A stretch of DNA of 64,000 nucleotides, from the NCBI RefSeq assembly GCF_019084075.1, contig NZ_JAHREN010000001.1:4304501-4368500 (forward strand), written 5' to 3'. Positions 56,951 through 64,000 of this stretch are shown here, one piece after another; the first letter of the stretch is position 1, and the number at the start of each line of letters is the position of its first letter. Under the pieces are notes generated by a model. It was given only the letters and a program-made list of their open reading frames with translations, was not told the origin of the DNA and made no database searches. This DNA is from Siccirubricoccus sp. G192 (GTDB lineage: Bacteria; Pseudomonadota; Alphaproteobacteria; Acetobacterales; Acetobacteraceae). A program made the position numbers and the translations under genes.

Positions 56951-57652
56951 CTATCCCTTGGGTGCCGGCAATTGCCCGGCGATCCGCTGCGCCGCCGCGC
57001 CCGGCAGCCGGCCCAGCGCCTGCCGCCCGCCGGCGGCATAGACCGCGACCGCGCGCAGCAGGTCCCGCAGCGCCCCGGCGGCGGCCGAATCGAAGGGCGC
57101 GTAGGCGCCGCCCGAAACCTTCGCCATCTGCCGGAATGCCTCGCCAGCCAGCCGATTGCCGCCCTCATGGAAGACGAAGACCGGCGTGCCGTGCAGGCCA
57201 AGCTGGCCGGCCAGGTGGCAGAGCGGATCGACCGGCTCCTCCACCGCGTCGCCGACGAAGACCAGGGCATGCACCCGCTCCCGCCGCGTCTCGGCCAGGG
57301 CGTGGTCCAGCACCCGCAGGATCTGGGTCTGGCCGCCGAGGCAGTGCACCCCGGTCATGCGGCGGGCGAGCTCCGCGGCATCGGTCAGGAAGGGCGTCGC
57401 GGCGAATTCCAGGAAGCCGCGGTAATAGGCGAGCTGCACCGCCAGCCCGCCGAGATCGCCTGTCGCCAGGAACATCTCCCCCTGCAATTGGCAGGCGCGG
57501 TCCCAGCTTGGCTGGCGGGAGGCGGTGGCATCGATGGCGAAGACCAGCCGGCCGCGCCGCCCGCTCGCCGGCCGCACCTGCGGCAGGCTCTCGACCCGCT
57601 TCAGGAAGGCGGCGACGGCGGAGGAGGCGGGCTTGTCCGGCAGGTTGCTCAT
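56951..57652 (-). CDS. VWA domain-containing protein
   Basis: 233 residues from ATG 57652 (MSNLPDKPASSAVAAFLKRV); the open frame extends much further upstream but is not protein-like there. LVFAIDATASRQPSWDRACQ is the metal-ion adhesion motif (DxTxS). LHGTPVFVFHEGGNRLAGEA and the KVSGGAYAPFD strand complete the fold. Probably a cytosolic adaptor; the tail resembles uncharacterised VWA proteins of Rhodospirillales. Coupled to the J-protein by a 9-bp gap, suggesting a shared role. Confidence 0.82.
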   Translation of the reverse strand: MSNLPDKPASSAVAAFLKRVESLPQVRPASGRRGRLVFAIDATASRQPSWDRACQLQGEMFLATGDLGGLAVQLAYYRGFLEFAATPFLTDAAELARRMTGVHCLGGQTQILRVLDHALAETRRERVHALVFVGDAVEEPVDPLCHLAGQLGLHGTPVFVFHEGGNRLAGEAFRQMAKVSGGAYAPFDSAAAGALRDLLRAVAVYAAGGRQALGRLPGAAAQRIAGQLPAPKG

Positions 57653-57855
57653 GCCTGAAAGATGGGCGGCTTGATGCGGCGGCGCCAGAGTGGGGGCAAC
57701 GGTGGGGACCAGGGTGGGGGGGCCGGATGTGGGCGCGGGAATCCAGGGTGCGGCGCCGCCGCAGGCACCCGGCGAAGGCCGGTCACGCGCGCTTCGTTGG
57801 CATCCTGGCAAGGATGCCGGTTTAATGCGGGCCGGGACGCGGCGAGGAGAGCGAC

Positions 57856-59492
57856 ATGAGATTGCTGGGACGCCTGGCGCTGGCCGGAGCGCGGGCCGGC
57901 GCGCTGGCGGGGCTGCTCGCGGGCGGATGGCCCGGGGCGATAGCTTCGGCGCAATCCAAGCCGCCGCCGGTGGGCGAGGCGGCGCCGCCGCAGAGCGGGA
58001 AATTCGGCACCGCCCCGGCCGCCCCCCGGCCGCCCCAGGCCACGCCGTCACGACCGGCACCGCAGGCCGCGGCGCCCCGGGTCGACAAATTCGGCGAGCC
58101 GCCGCCCCCGGCCGCGGCGGGGAAATTCGGCCCTGACACGGCGCCGCAACAGCCCGCGCCACGTCCGGCCGCGCCGCCGCCCGCCGCGGCGCCACCCCCG
58201 GCCGCCACGCCGATTCCCCCCAACGAGCCGCCGCCGGTCGGCCAGTTGCGCACCATGCTCGGCCCCGACGCCAGCCTCAGCTACCGCACGGCCGAGGTGA
58301 TCGACCCCGCCCGCGGCAGCGTCCGGCTGGCCGATGTCGTCATCCAGCGGCCGGACCGCCGCGCCACCATGGCCGAACTCACCCTCGACGCGCTGCGCCA
58401 GGACGGCGTCGGCGAGGCCACCGCCCGCGACATCACCCTGGAGGAGGCGGATGGCGGCGCCACCATCGCCCGGCTGCGCCTGGCCGGCCTGACCGTGCGG
58501 CGCCCTGCCCCGGGCGAGGAGTTCCGCCCGGACATGCTGAGCGCCGATTCGCTGAGGATCGAGGGGCTGGCGGTGCGGGGCGAGACGGATGTCGGCCTGG
58601 CCGAGCTCACCATCGAGGATTACGGCAATGGCCGGCCCTCCAGGCTGGCGCTGTCCGGGCTGGATATCCGCGCGCCGCAGGCCGGGGTGCTGGATCGCAT
58701 CCGTTTGGCCCGCGCCACCCTGCGCGGCATCGACCTCGCCGCCAGCCTCGCCGCGGCGGCGGCGAGCGAGGCGCCGCCGCGCCCGCCCGGCGGCTATGCG
58801 CTGGAGGTGGAAGGCGTGGCGCTGGCGCTCGGCGACCGGCCGCTCGGCAGCCTCGGCACGCTCCGCCTCAGCGGCGAGACGGCGGCGGCCGGGCCGGAGA
58901 CCGGCAGCCTGGCGCTGCGCGATTGCGGCTGGAGCCCTTCCCCGGCCTCGCCGAATGGCTGCAGCGCTTCGGCTACCAGGCGCTGGTCGCCGACCTCACT
59001 GCCGAAAGCCGCTTCGACCGGGCCAGCGGGCGCCTCGACCTCACCTCGTTCTCGCTCGCGGGGCGGGAGATGGGCGCCATCGGCCTCTCCATGGTGCTGG
59101 ACGGGGTGAGCGCGGAGGCGGCGGAGGCGCAGGATCTCCAGCGCATGCGGCTGGTTTCCTTCGCGCTGCGCTATGTGGACCAATCGCTCTATGGCCGGTT
59201 CGTGCGGCAGCAGGCGCGCGAATCAGGGATGCAGGAACGCCAGGTGCGGGAACAGCATGCCGCGCTGGTGGGCGCGGCGCTGGCCCCCAGGGGGGCGCCC
59301 GGGGCCAAGGGCGGTGGCGGCGGCCTGGACCCGGTGCGGGAGGCCCTGCTCCGCTTCATCCGCGGCCAGGCGCGGGAGGTGGAGATCACCGCCCGGCCGC
59401 CGCAGCCCCTGCCCTTCGCCGAACTCGCCGCGACGCCGCCGGACCCGGCCGCGGCGCAGCGGATGCTGGGGCTCAGCGCCACGGCGCGCTGA
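57856..59492 (+). pseudogene. Secreted proline-rich protein with KFG repeats, frame-broken
   Basis: About 545 residues when corrected. Signal peptide (1-32), then a Pro/Ala-rich linker (33-125) containing three KFG units (SGKFGTAP, VDKFGEPP, AGKFGPDT). A long beta-rich domain of repeated short strands follows (AEVIDPARGSVRLADVVIQR, ITLEEADGGATIARLRLAGL, LTIEDYGNGRPSRLALSGLD), a pattern like periplasmic AsmA/YdgA-type proteins. At CGATTGCG (58920-58927) a base appears missing; adding one joins ALRD to LRLEPFPGLAEWLQRFGY and the frame continues to 59492. Function unknown. Confidence 0.75.
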
Positions 59493-59534
59493 GCCGCCAG
59501 GGGGCGGAAGCATGGGCGGAATAGCGGGCGGGAA

Positions 59535-61817
59535 TCAGGCTTCCGCCCGCATCCCGTTCGCCTGGTGCACCGCCAGCGCCGTCAGGTTGACGATGCCGCG
59601 CGCCGTCACGCTCGGCACCAGCACATGGATCGGCTTGTTCATGCCGAGCAGGATCGGCCCCACCTGCAAGCCATCCGCCGCCGCCTTCACCAGGTTGAAG
59701 GCGATATTGGCGGAATCGAGGTTGGGGAAGACCAGCAGGTTGGCGGTGTCGGAAAGCCGGCTGTCCTGCACCGCGCGGGCGCGAATGGCCGGCACCAGCG
59801 CGGCATCGCCATGCATCTCCCCATCCACCTCCAGCCCGGGCTCGCGCGCCCGGATCAGCGCCAGCGCGTCGCGCATGGTCTTGGCGGTCGGCGCATTGGA
59901 GCCGCCGAAGGAGGAATGCGACAGCAGCGCCACCCTGGGCGTGATGCCGAAAGCCTGCACCTGTTCGGCGGCGAGGCAGGTCATCTCGGCGATCTGCGCC
60001 GCGGTGGGCTCCACCAGCAGATGCGTGTCCACAAAGAACAGGGTGGCATTCGGGACGATGACCGCGGAAAGCGCATAGACGCGGCCCTCATCGGGGCGCT
60101 TGCCGATCACGTCATAGGCGTAGTGCCATTGCCGCATCCAATTGCCGCTGCCGCCGCAGAGCGCCGCATCCACCAGCCCGGCTTCCAGCAGCAGCGCGGC
60201 GGTGACAGTCGGGCGGGTGCCGACGCGCCGCGCCGCTGCCTCGGGCGGCACGCCGCGGCGACCGACCTTGGCCTGATAGAGCGCGATCAGCGGCTCGACC
60301 TGCGCGCGGTCCTGCTGCGGGTCGATCACCTGCACGGATTGCGCGAGGTCCATGCGCAGGCCCATCGCCTTGACCCGCGCCTCGATCACCGCGTGGCGGC
60401 CGATCAGCACCGGCTCGGCGATGCCCTCGTCCAGCACGGTCTGCACGGCGCGGAGCGTGCGCTCGTCCTCGCCCTCGGAATAGACGACCTTGCGCGGCGC
60501 CCGGCGGGCCGCCTCGAACATCGGCCGCATCAGGTAGCCGGAGCGGAAGACGAAGCGCTCCAGATCGCGCCGATAGGCGGCGAAGTCCGCGATGGGCCGG
60601 CGGGCCACGCCGCTTTCCATGGCGGCCCGCGCCACCGCGGGGGCGATCTCCAGGATCAGCCGGGGGTCGAAGGGCTTGGGGATGATGTAGTCGGCGCCGA
60701 AGATCGGGGCATTGCCGCCATAGGCCGCCGCCACCACCTCCGACGCCTCGACCCGTGCCAGGGCGGCGATGGCGTCCGCCGCCGCCACCTTCATCGCCTC
60801 ATTGATGGCGGTGGCGCCGGCATCCAGCGCGCCGCGGAAGATGAAGGGGAAGCAGAGGACATTGTTGACCTGGTTCGGGTAGTCGCTGCGCCCGGTCGCG
60901 ACGATCGCATCCGGCCGCGCGGCCCGCACGGCTTCCGGCAGGATCTCCGGCTCCGGATTGGCCAGAGCCAGCACCAGCGGCTTCGGCGCGAGCTTGGAAA
61001 GCCATTCGGGCTTGAGGACGCGCGGCGCCGAGAGGCCGAGGAAGATATCGGCGCCTTCCAGCACCTCCTCCAGCGTTCGCGCCTCGGTCTTGCGGGCATA
61101 GCGCGCCTTGTAGGGGTCCATCATCTCGGTGCGGCCCTCATGGACCACGCCCTTGATGTCGCAGACGGTCACGTTCTCCCGCCGCAGCCCCATGGCGCAG
61201 AGCAGGTCGAGGCAGGCCAGCGCCGCGGCGCCGCCCCCGGTATTGACCAGCTTCACATCCTCCAGCCGCTTGCCCTGCAGCAGCAGCCCGTTGCGCACCG
61301 CGGCGGCGACGATGATGGCGGTGCCATGCTGGTCGTCATGGAAGACCGGGATGCGCATGCGCTCGCGGAGGCGCCGCTCCACCTCGAAGCATTCGGGGGC
61401 CTTGATGTCCTCCAGGTTGATGGCGCCGAAGCTCGGCTCCAGTGCCGCCACCACCTCGATCAGCCGATCGGGGTCGCGTTCCTCCACCTCGATGTCGATG
61501 GAATCGATGCCGGCAAATTTCTTGAAGAGGACGGCCTTGCCTTCCATTACCGGCTTCGAGGCCAGCGCGCCGATGGCGCCGAGCCCCAGCACCGCCGTGC
61601 CATTGGTGACAACGGCCACCAGGTTGCCGCGCGTGGTGAGGTCCCAGGCGGCATCGGGATCGGCGGCGATGGCCTCGCAGGCCGCCGCCACCCCCGGCGA
61701 ATAGGCCAGGCCCAGGTCGCGCTGCGTCGCCATGCGCTTCGTGGGCTCGATGGCCAGCTTCCCCGGCCGCGGCAGCCGGTGATAGTCGAGCGCGGCCTTG
61801 CGGAAATCCTCGTCCAT
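59535..61817 (-). CDS. maeB: NADP-type malic enzyme fused to a phosphotransacetylase domain
   Basis: 760 residues from ATG 61817 ([20 protein letters not shown]); the open frame continues upstream through tRNA-Leu and is not coding there. The N-terminal half is malic enzyme: [68 protein letters not shown] (NADP). It oxidatively decarboxylates malate to pyruvate. The C-terminal half (about 430-760) is a phosphotransacetylase-like domain ([36 protein letters not shown]), regulatory in characterised enzymes. It may link to acetate kinase at 27358. Monocistronic. Confidence 0.94.
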   Translation of the reverse strand: MDEDFRKAALDYHRLPRPGKLAIEPTKRMATQRDLGLAYSPGVAAACEAIAADPDAAWDLTTRGNLVAVVTNGTAVLGLGAIGALASKPVMEGKAVLFKKFAGIDSIDIEVEERDPDRLIEVVAALEPSFGAINLEDIKAPECFEVERRLRERMRIPVFHDDQHGTAIIVAAAVRNGLLLQGKRLEDVKLVNTGGGAAALACLDLLCAMGLRRENVTVCDIKGVVHEGRTEMMDPYKARYARKTEARTLEEVLEGADIFLGLSAPRVLKPEWLSKLAPKPLVLALANPEPEILPEAVRAARPDAIVATGRSDYPNQVNNVLCFPFIFRGALDAGATAINEAMKVAAADAIAALARVEASEVVAAAYGGNAPIFGADYIIPKPFDPRLILEIAPAVARAAMESGVARRPIADFAAYRRDLERFVFRSGYLMRPMFEAARRAPRKVVYSEGEDERTLRAVQTVLDEGIAEPVLIGRHAVIEARVKAMGLRMDLAQSVQVIDPQQDRAQVEPLIALYQAKVGRRGVPPEAAARRVGTRPTVTAALLLEAGLVDAALCGGSGNWMRQWHYAYDVIGKRPDEGRVYALSAVIVPNATLFFVDTHLLVEPTAAQIAEMTCLAAEQVQAFGITPRVALLSHSSFGGSNAPTAKTMRDALALIRAREPGLEVDGEMHGDAALVPAIRARAVQDSRLSDTANLLVFPNLDSANIAFNLVKAAADGLQVGPILLGMNKPIHVLVPSVTARGIVNLTALAVHQANGMRAEA

Positions 61818-61921
61818 CGGCACCTCCGTATCGGGGGAGCATAGGCGAGGCGCGCGCCGGGCGCGATGCCCCGCGGGCGCCGCCCCGGGGCAGGGCCGAT
61901 AAGGACGGGGAATCAGGGGAT

Positions 61922-62007
61922 TGGTGCGGTCGAGAAGATTCGAACTTCCACGGGGTTTCCCCCACCAGCACCTCAAGCTGGCGCGTCTACCATTCCGCCA
62001 CGACCGC
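61922..62007 (-). tRNA. trnL: tRNA-Leu (anticodon GAG)
   Basis: Class II tRNA on the minus strand with acceptor GCGGTCG/CGACCGC, discriminator A and encoded CCA. The anticodon loop TTGAGGT gives GAG. A long variable arm GGTGGGGGAAACCCC and T loop AGTTCGAATCT are present. Confidence 0.96.
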
Positions 62008-62038
62008 AGCCCGGCCGTGGGAACGACCGGAGGCCGCG

Positions 62039-62067
62039 CGTATAGCCGATGATCCCGAGCCCTTCAA
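62039..62067 (-). promoter_or_regulatory. Promoter of tRNA-Leu, overlapping the lipB 5' end
   Basis: On the minus strand TTGAAG (62062-62067), 17-bp spacer and TATACG (62039-62044), about 32 bp upstream of the tRNA. It lies inside the first codons of lipB if the ATG at 62049 is used. Confidence 0.65.
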
Positions 62068-62711
62068 TGCACCGCGCGCAGATGCCGGCCCCGGAATGGA
62101 GGATCGCCGAGGGGCTGACCCCCTACCCCGAGGCCCTGGCCGCGATGGAGGCCCGGGTCGCCGCCATCCGGGCCGGCACCGCCGGCGAACTGGTCTGGCT
62201 TGTGGAGCACCCGCCGAGCTATACCGCCGGCACCTCCGCCACGCCCGAGGGGCTGGTCGATCCCCGCTTCCCGGTCTTCCAGGCCGGGCGCGGCGGGCAA
62301 TGGACCTATCACGGTCCCGGCCAGCGCACCGCCTATGTCATGCTGGACCTGGCGCAGCGCGGCCGGGACGTGCGGGCCTATGTCCATGCCCTGGAGGAAT
62401 GGATGATCCGCGCCCTCGGCCGCTTCAACGTGAAGGGAGAGCGGCGGGAGGGCCGCGTCGGCATCTGGGTGGCGGACCCGGCCCGCGGCACCGAGGACAA
62501 GATCGGCGCCATCGGGGTGCGCGTCACCCGCTGGGTGAGCTGGCACGGGATCGCGCTGAACGTGGACCCCGATCTCGGCCATTTCGGCGGCATCATCCCC
62601 TGCGGCATCAGCGGGCATGGCGTGACGAGCCTGCACCGACTCGGCATCCCGGCGACCATGGCGGAGGCGGATGCGGCGCTGCTGGCGGCCTGGACGGAGG
62701 CGTTCGGGTAG
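62049..62711 (+). CDS. lipB: Octanoyltransferase LipB
   Basis: 220 residues from ATG 62049; ATGs at 62067 and 62082 are possible, and the overlap with the tRNA-Leu promoter slightly favours a later start. Transfers octanoyl from acyl carrier protein to lipoyl domains of 2-oxoacid dehydrogenases and the glycine cleavage system. [32 protein letters not shown], the catalytic Lys in [11 protein letters not shown] and the acyl-forming Cys in [14 protein letters not shown] are all present. Divergent from tRNA-Leu; lipA is not in the window. Confidence 0.93.
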   Translation: MIPSPSMHRAQMPAPEWRIAEGLTPYPEALAAMEARVAAIRAGTAGELVWLVEHPPSYTAGTSATPEGLVDPRFPVFQAGRGGQWTYHGPGQRTAYVMLDLAQRGRDVRAYVHALEEWMIRALGRFNVKGERREGRVGIWVADPARGTEDKIGAIGVRVTRWVSWHGIALNVDPDLGHFGGIIPCGISGHGVTSLHRLGIPATMAEADAALLAAWTEAFG

Positions 62712-62723
62712 CGCCGCCCGCCG

Positions 62724-63134
62724 TCACGGCAGGCGATTGTTGCGCCAGGGCGCCGGCAGTTGCGCCTGCGGGCAGTAGTGGTAGCGCTGGCTGCTGCCGT
62801 CGGCGACGAGGGTATAGGCCTCCGGCCCGGCGGGCAGGATGCGGCTCTGCCCCGTCATGCGCTCGCCACCGCGGATGTCCTGGCAGGTCTCGGTGATGTC
62901 GTAGGCCTCGCCCTGGCGCCGCACCCGCGTGATGCGGCACTCGGCCTGGGAGACGTTGAAGCCGCGGCCGGTGAAGAGCAGCAGCTCCGCGTTGCTGGCC
63001 CGGGCGCAGGGGGTGCCCTCCGGCAGGTAGAAGCCCCGCCGCAGCGGCAGGGCATCCCCGCCCGTGCCTTGCGCGCCCGCCGCGCCGGCCATCCCGGCCA
63101 GCAGCAGCACGGCCAGGCCGATGATGGTCCGCAT
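62724..63134 (-). CDS. Hypothetical secreted protein, 136 aa
   Basis: ATG at 63134. Signal peptide MRTIIGLAVLLLAGMAGAAG, then a compact domain with LRRGFYLPEGTPCARASNAE, LLLFTGRGFNVSQAECRIT and a C-terminal YHYCPQAQLPAPW; four cysteines could form two disulphides. Family not recognised. It lies between lipB (convergent) and the Bug receptor (upstream, same strand, 13 bp), so it may be co-expressed with the receptor. Confidence 0.7.
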   Translation of the reverse strand: MRTIIGLAVLLLAGMAGAAGAQGTGGDALPLRRGFYLPEGTPCARASNAELLLFTGRGFNVSQAECRITRVRRQGEAYDITETCQDIRGGERMTGQSRILPAGPEAYTLVADGSSQRYHYCPQAQLPAPWRNNRLP

Positions 63135-63147
63135 CCCTGGTCCCTCC

Positions 63148-64000
63148 CTATTCCACCCGCGCCCCGCTGTCCCACGCCGCCTGCGCCCAGATCGGCGCGT
63201 CATGCCGCAGTTGCGCGGCGAATTCCTCCGGCCCGAGGCCGGTCGCCAGCAGCCCCATCACCGCCAGGCGCTCGCGCCCCTGTGGCGTCCGCACCACGCC
63301 GAGCACCGCATCGGCGAAGCGCCGGACGATGGCGGGCGGCGTCCCGGCGCGCATCGCCAGGCCGTTGAAGCCCAGGATTTCCAGCCCGCCGCCGAAGCCG
63401 CGTTCCTTGAAGGTCGGCACACCGGGCAATGACGCGATCCGCTGCGTGCCGGTCACGGCCAGCGCCCGCAGCCTGCCGTCCTGGATCAGCGGCACGCTCA
63501 CCGCCTCGTCATTGATGGAGAGGAAGGCGTGGCCGGCCACCACATCCTGCACCGCCGCGGCGGAGCCGCGATAGGGCACGTGCGACATCCGCACCCCCGC
63601 CGCCTTCTCCAGCATCGAGCCATAGAGGTGGGAGGCGGAGCCGATGCCGAAGGAGGCATAGGAGAGCTCGCCGGGCCGCTGCCTGGCGAGGGCCAGCAAT
63701 TCCTCCAGGGAATTGATGCCGCGATCCGGCCGCACCGTCAGCACCAGCGCCGCGGTGCCGAATTGCACCACGGGGGTCATGTCGCGGAAGGTTTCGTAGG
63801 GCGGGCCCGGATGGATCACCGGATTGATGAGGGTGGTCGAGGCATTGACGTAGAGCACGGAATAGCCGTCTGCCGGCGCCGCCAGCACGGCCTGGGTGCC
63901 GATGATGCCCTGCGCGCCGGCGCGGTTCTCGATGATGATCGGCTGCGGCAGCACCGGGCGCAATTGCTCGGCCAACCAGCGCGCGACCACATCGGTCTGC
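63148..64000 (-). CDS. Bug-family tripartite tricarboxylate receptor (N-terminus cut by window edge)
   Basis: 284 residues visible; the signal peptide and first strand lie beyond the window. TctC/Bug solute receptor: PIIIENRAGAQGIIGTQAVL, PADGYSVLYVNASTTLIN, LSYASFGIGSASHLYGSML, HVPYRGSAAAVQDVVAGHAF and GVPTFKERGFGGGLEILGFN are typical. The C-terminus ends AQAAWDSGARVE. The ligand is probably a carboxylic acid. The second receptor of this family in the window. Confidence 0.92.
   Translation of the reverse strand, partial: QTDVVARWLAEQLRPVLPQPIIIENRAGAQGIIGTQAVLAAPADGYSVLYVNASTTLINPVIHPGPPYETFRDMTPVVQFGTAALVLTVRPDRGINSLEELLALARQRPGELSYASFGIGSASHLYGSMLEKAAGVRMSHVPYRGSAAAVQDVVAGHAFLSINDEAVSVPLIQDGRLRALAVTGTQRIASLPGVPTFKERGFGGGLEILGFNGLAMRAGTPPAIVRRFADAVLGVVRTPQGRERLAVMGLLATGLGPEEFAAQLRHDAPIWAQAAWDSGARVE

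Noticed and set aside
61818..61976. N-terminal extension of maeB
   Set aside because: The frame passes through the 3' half of tRNA-Leu; the conserved malic-enzyme start is at 61817.

Overview
The window comes from a GC-rich (about 70% by eye) alphaproteobacterium. The rpoB/rpoC/str-operon layout, the Bug-type tripartite-tricarboxylate receptors, a DctPQM TRAP system, the malic enzyme-phosphotransacetylase fusion and the alphaproteobacterial sRNA at 36.9-37.0 kb all fit Acetobacteraceae (Roseomonas-like); family level is inference. No insertion sequence, prophage, rRNA operon or CRISPR array was found.

Layout. (1) 1-16.9 kb, all on the minus strand, is the transcription/translation core: tRNA-Tyr, tRNA-Gly, tuf copy 2, tRNA-Trp, secE, nusG, rplK, rplA, rplJ, rplL, rpoB, rpoC, then after a strong terminator rpsL, rpsG, tuf copy 1, rpsJ and rplC (cut by the window edge). 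fusA (EF-G) is missing from between rpsG and tuf, and the two EF-Tu proteins differ at two adjacent residues only. (2) 17-28.9 kb: rlmB, a 2-keto-4-pentenoate hydratase family gene, tRNA-Thr, a manganese catalase behind an EcfG-like promoter, an MHYT-PAS histidine kinase with a response regulator, a secreted EEP-family hydrolase, an MFS transporter, PPK2, a lipoprotein esterase and acetate kinase. (3) 28.9-38.2 kb: a degenerate LOV-GGDEF protein, a frame-broken cobalamin-binding radical SAM gene in less GC-rich DNA, a YheT-like hydrolase lacking its serine, an acyl-CoA dehydrogenase/CoA-transferase pair, a lytic transglycosylase, a suhB/MmgR-type sRNA gene with a promoter flanked by TGC-rich inverted sites, N-formylglutamate amidohydrolase and tRNA-Val. 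(4) 38.3-48.8 kb: dctPQM, a thiolase/DUF35 pair, an MBL hydrolase, a chemoreceptor, a flavin-reductase-like protein and an orphan iron-type ABC permease. (5) 48.9-64 kb: a histidine kinase with a complete plant-type ethylene-binding domain and its response regulator, two Bug receptors, a nucleotide-sugar block (phosphomannomutase, ugd, galU), a membrane J-protein with a VWA protein, a proline-rich secreted protein, maeB-pta, tRNA-Leu and lipB.

Nine genes between 21 and 59 kb are each interrupted by one single-base frame break. Four breaks have the same local context (CGATT followed by C or G) and three sit in 8-base G/C runs, so sequencing error is the simplest explanation. I give corrected extents and mark these entries as pseudogene because the sequence as given does not read through.

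The most notable items are the ethylene-receptor-like kinase (48962-50536) and the sRNA locus with its paired operator-like sites (36890-37033).
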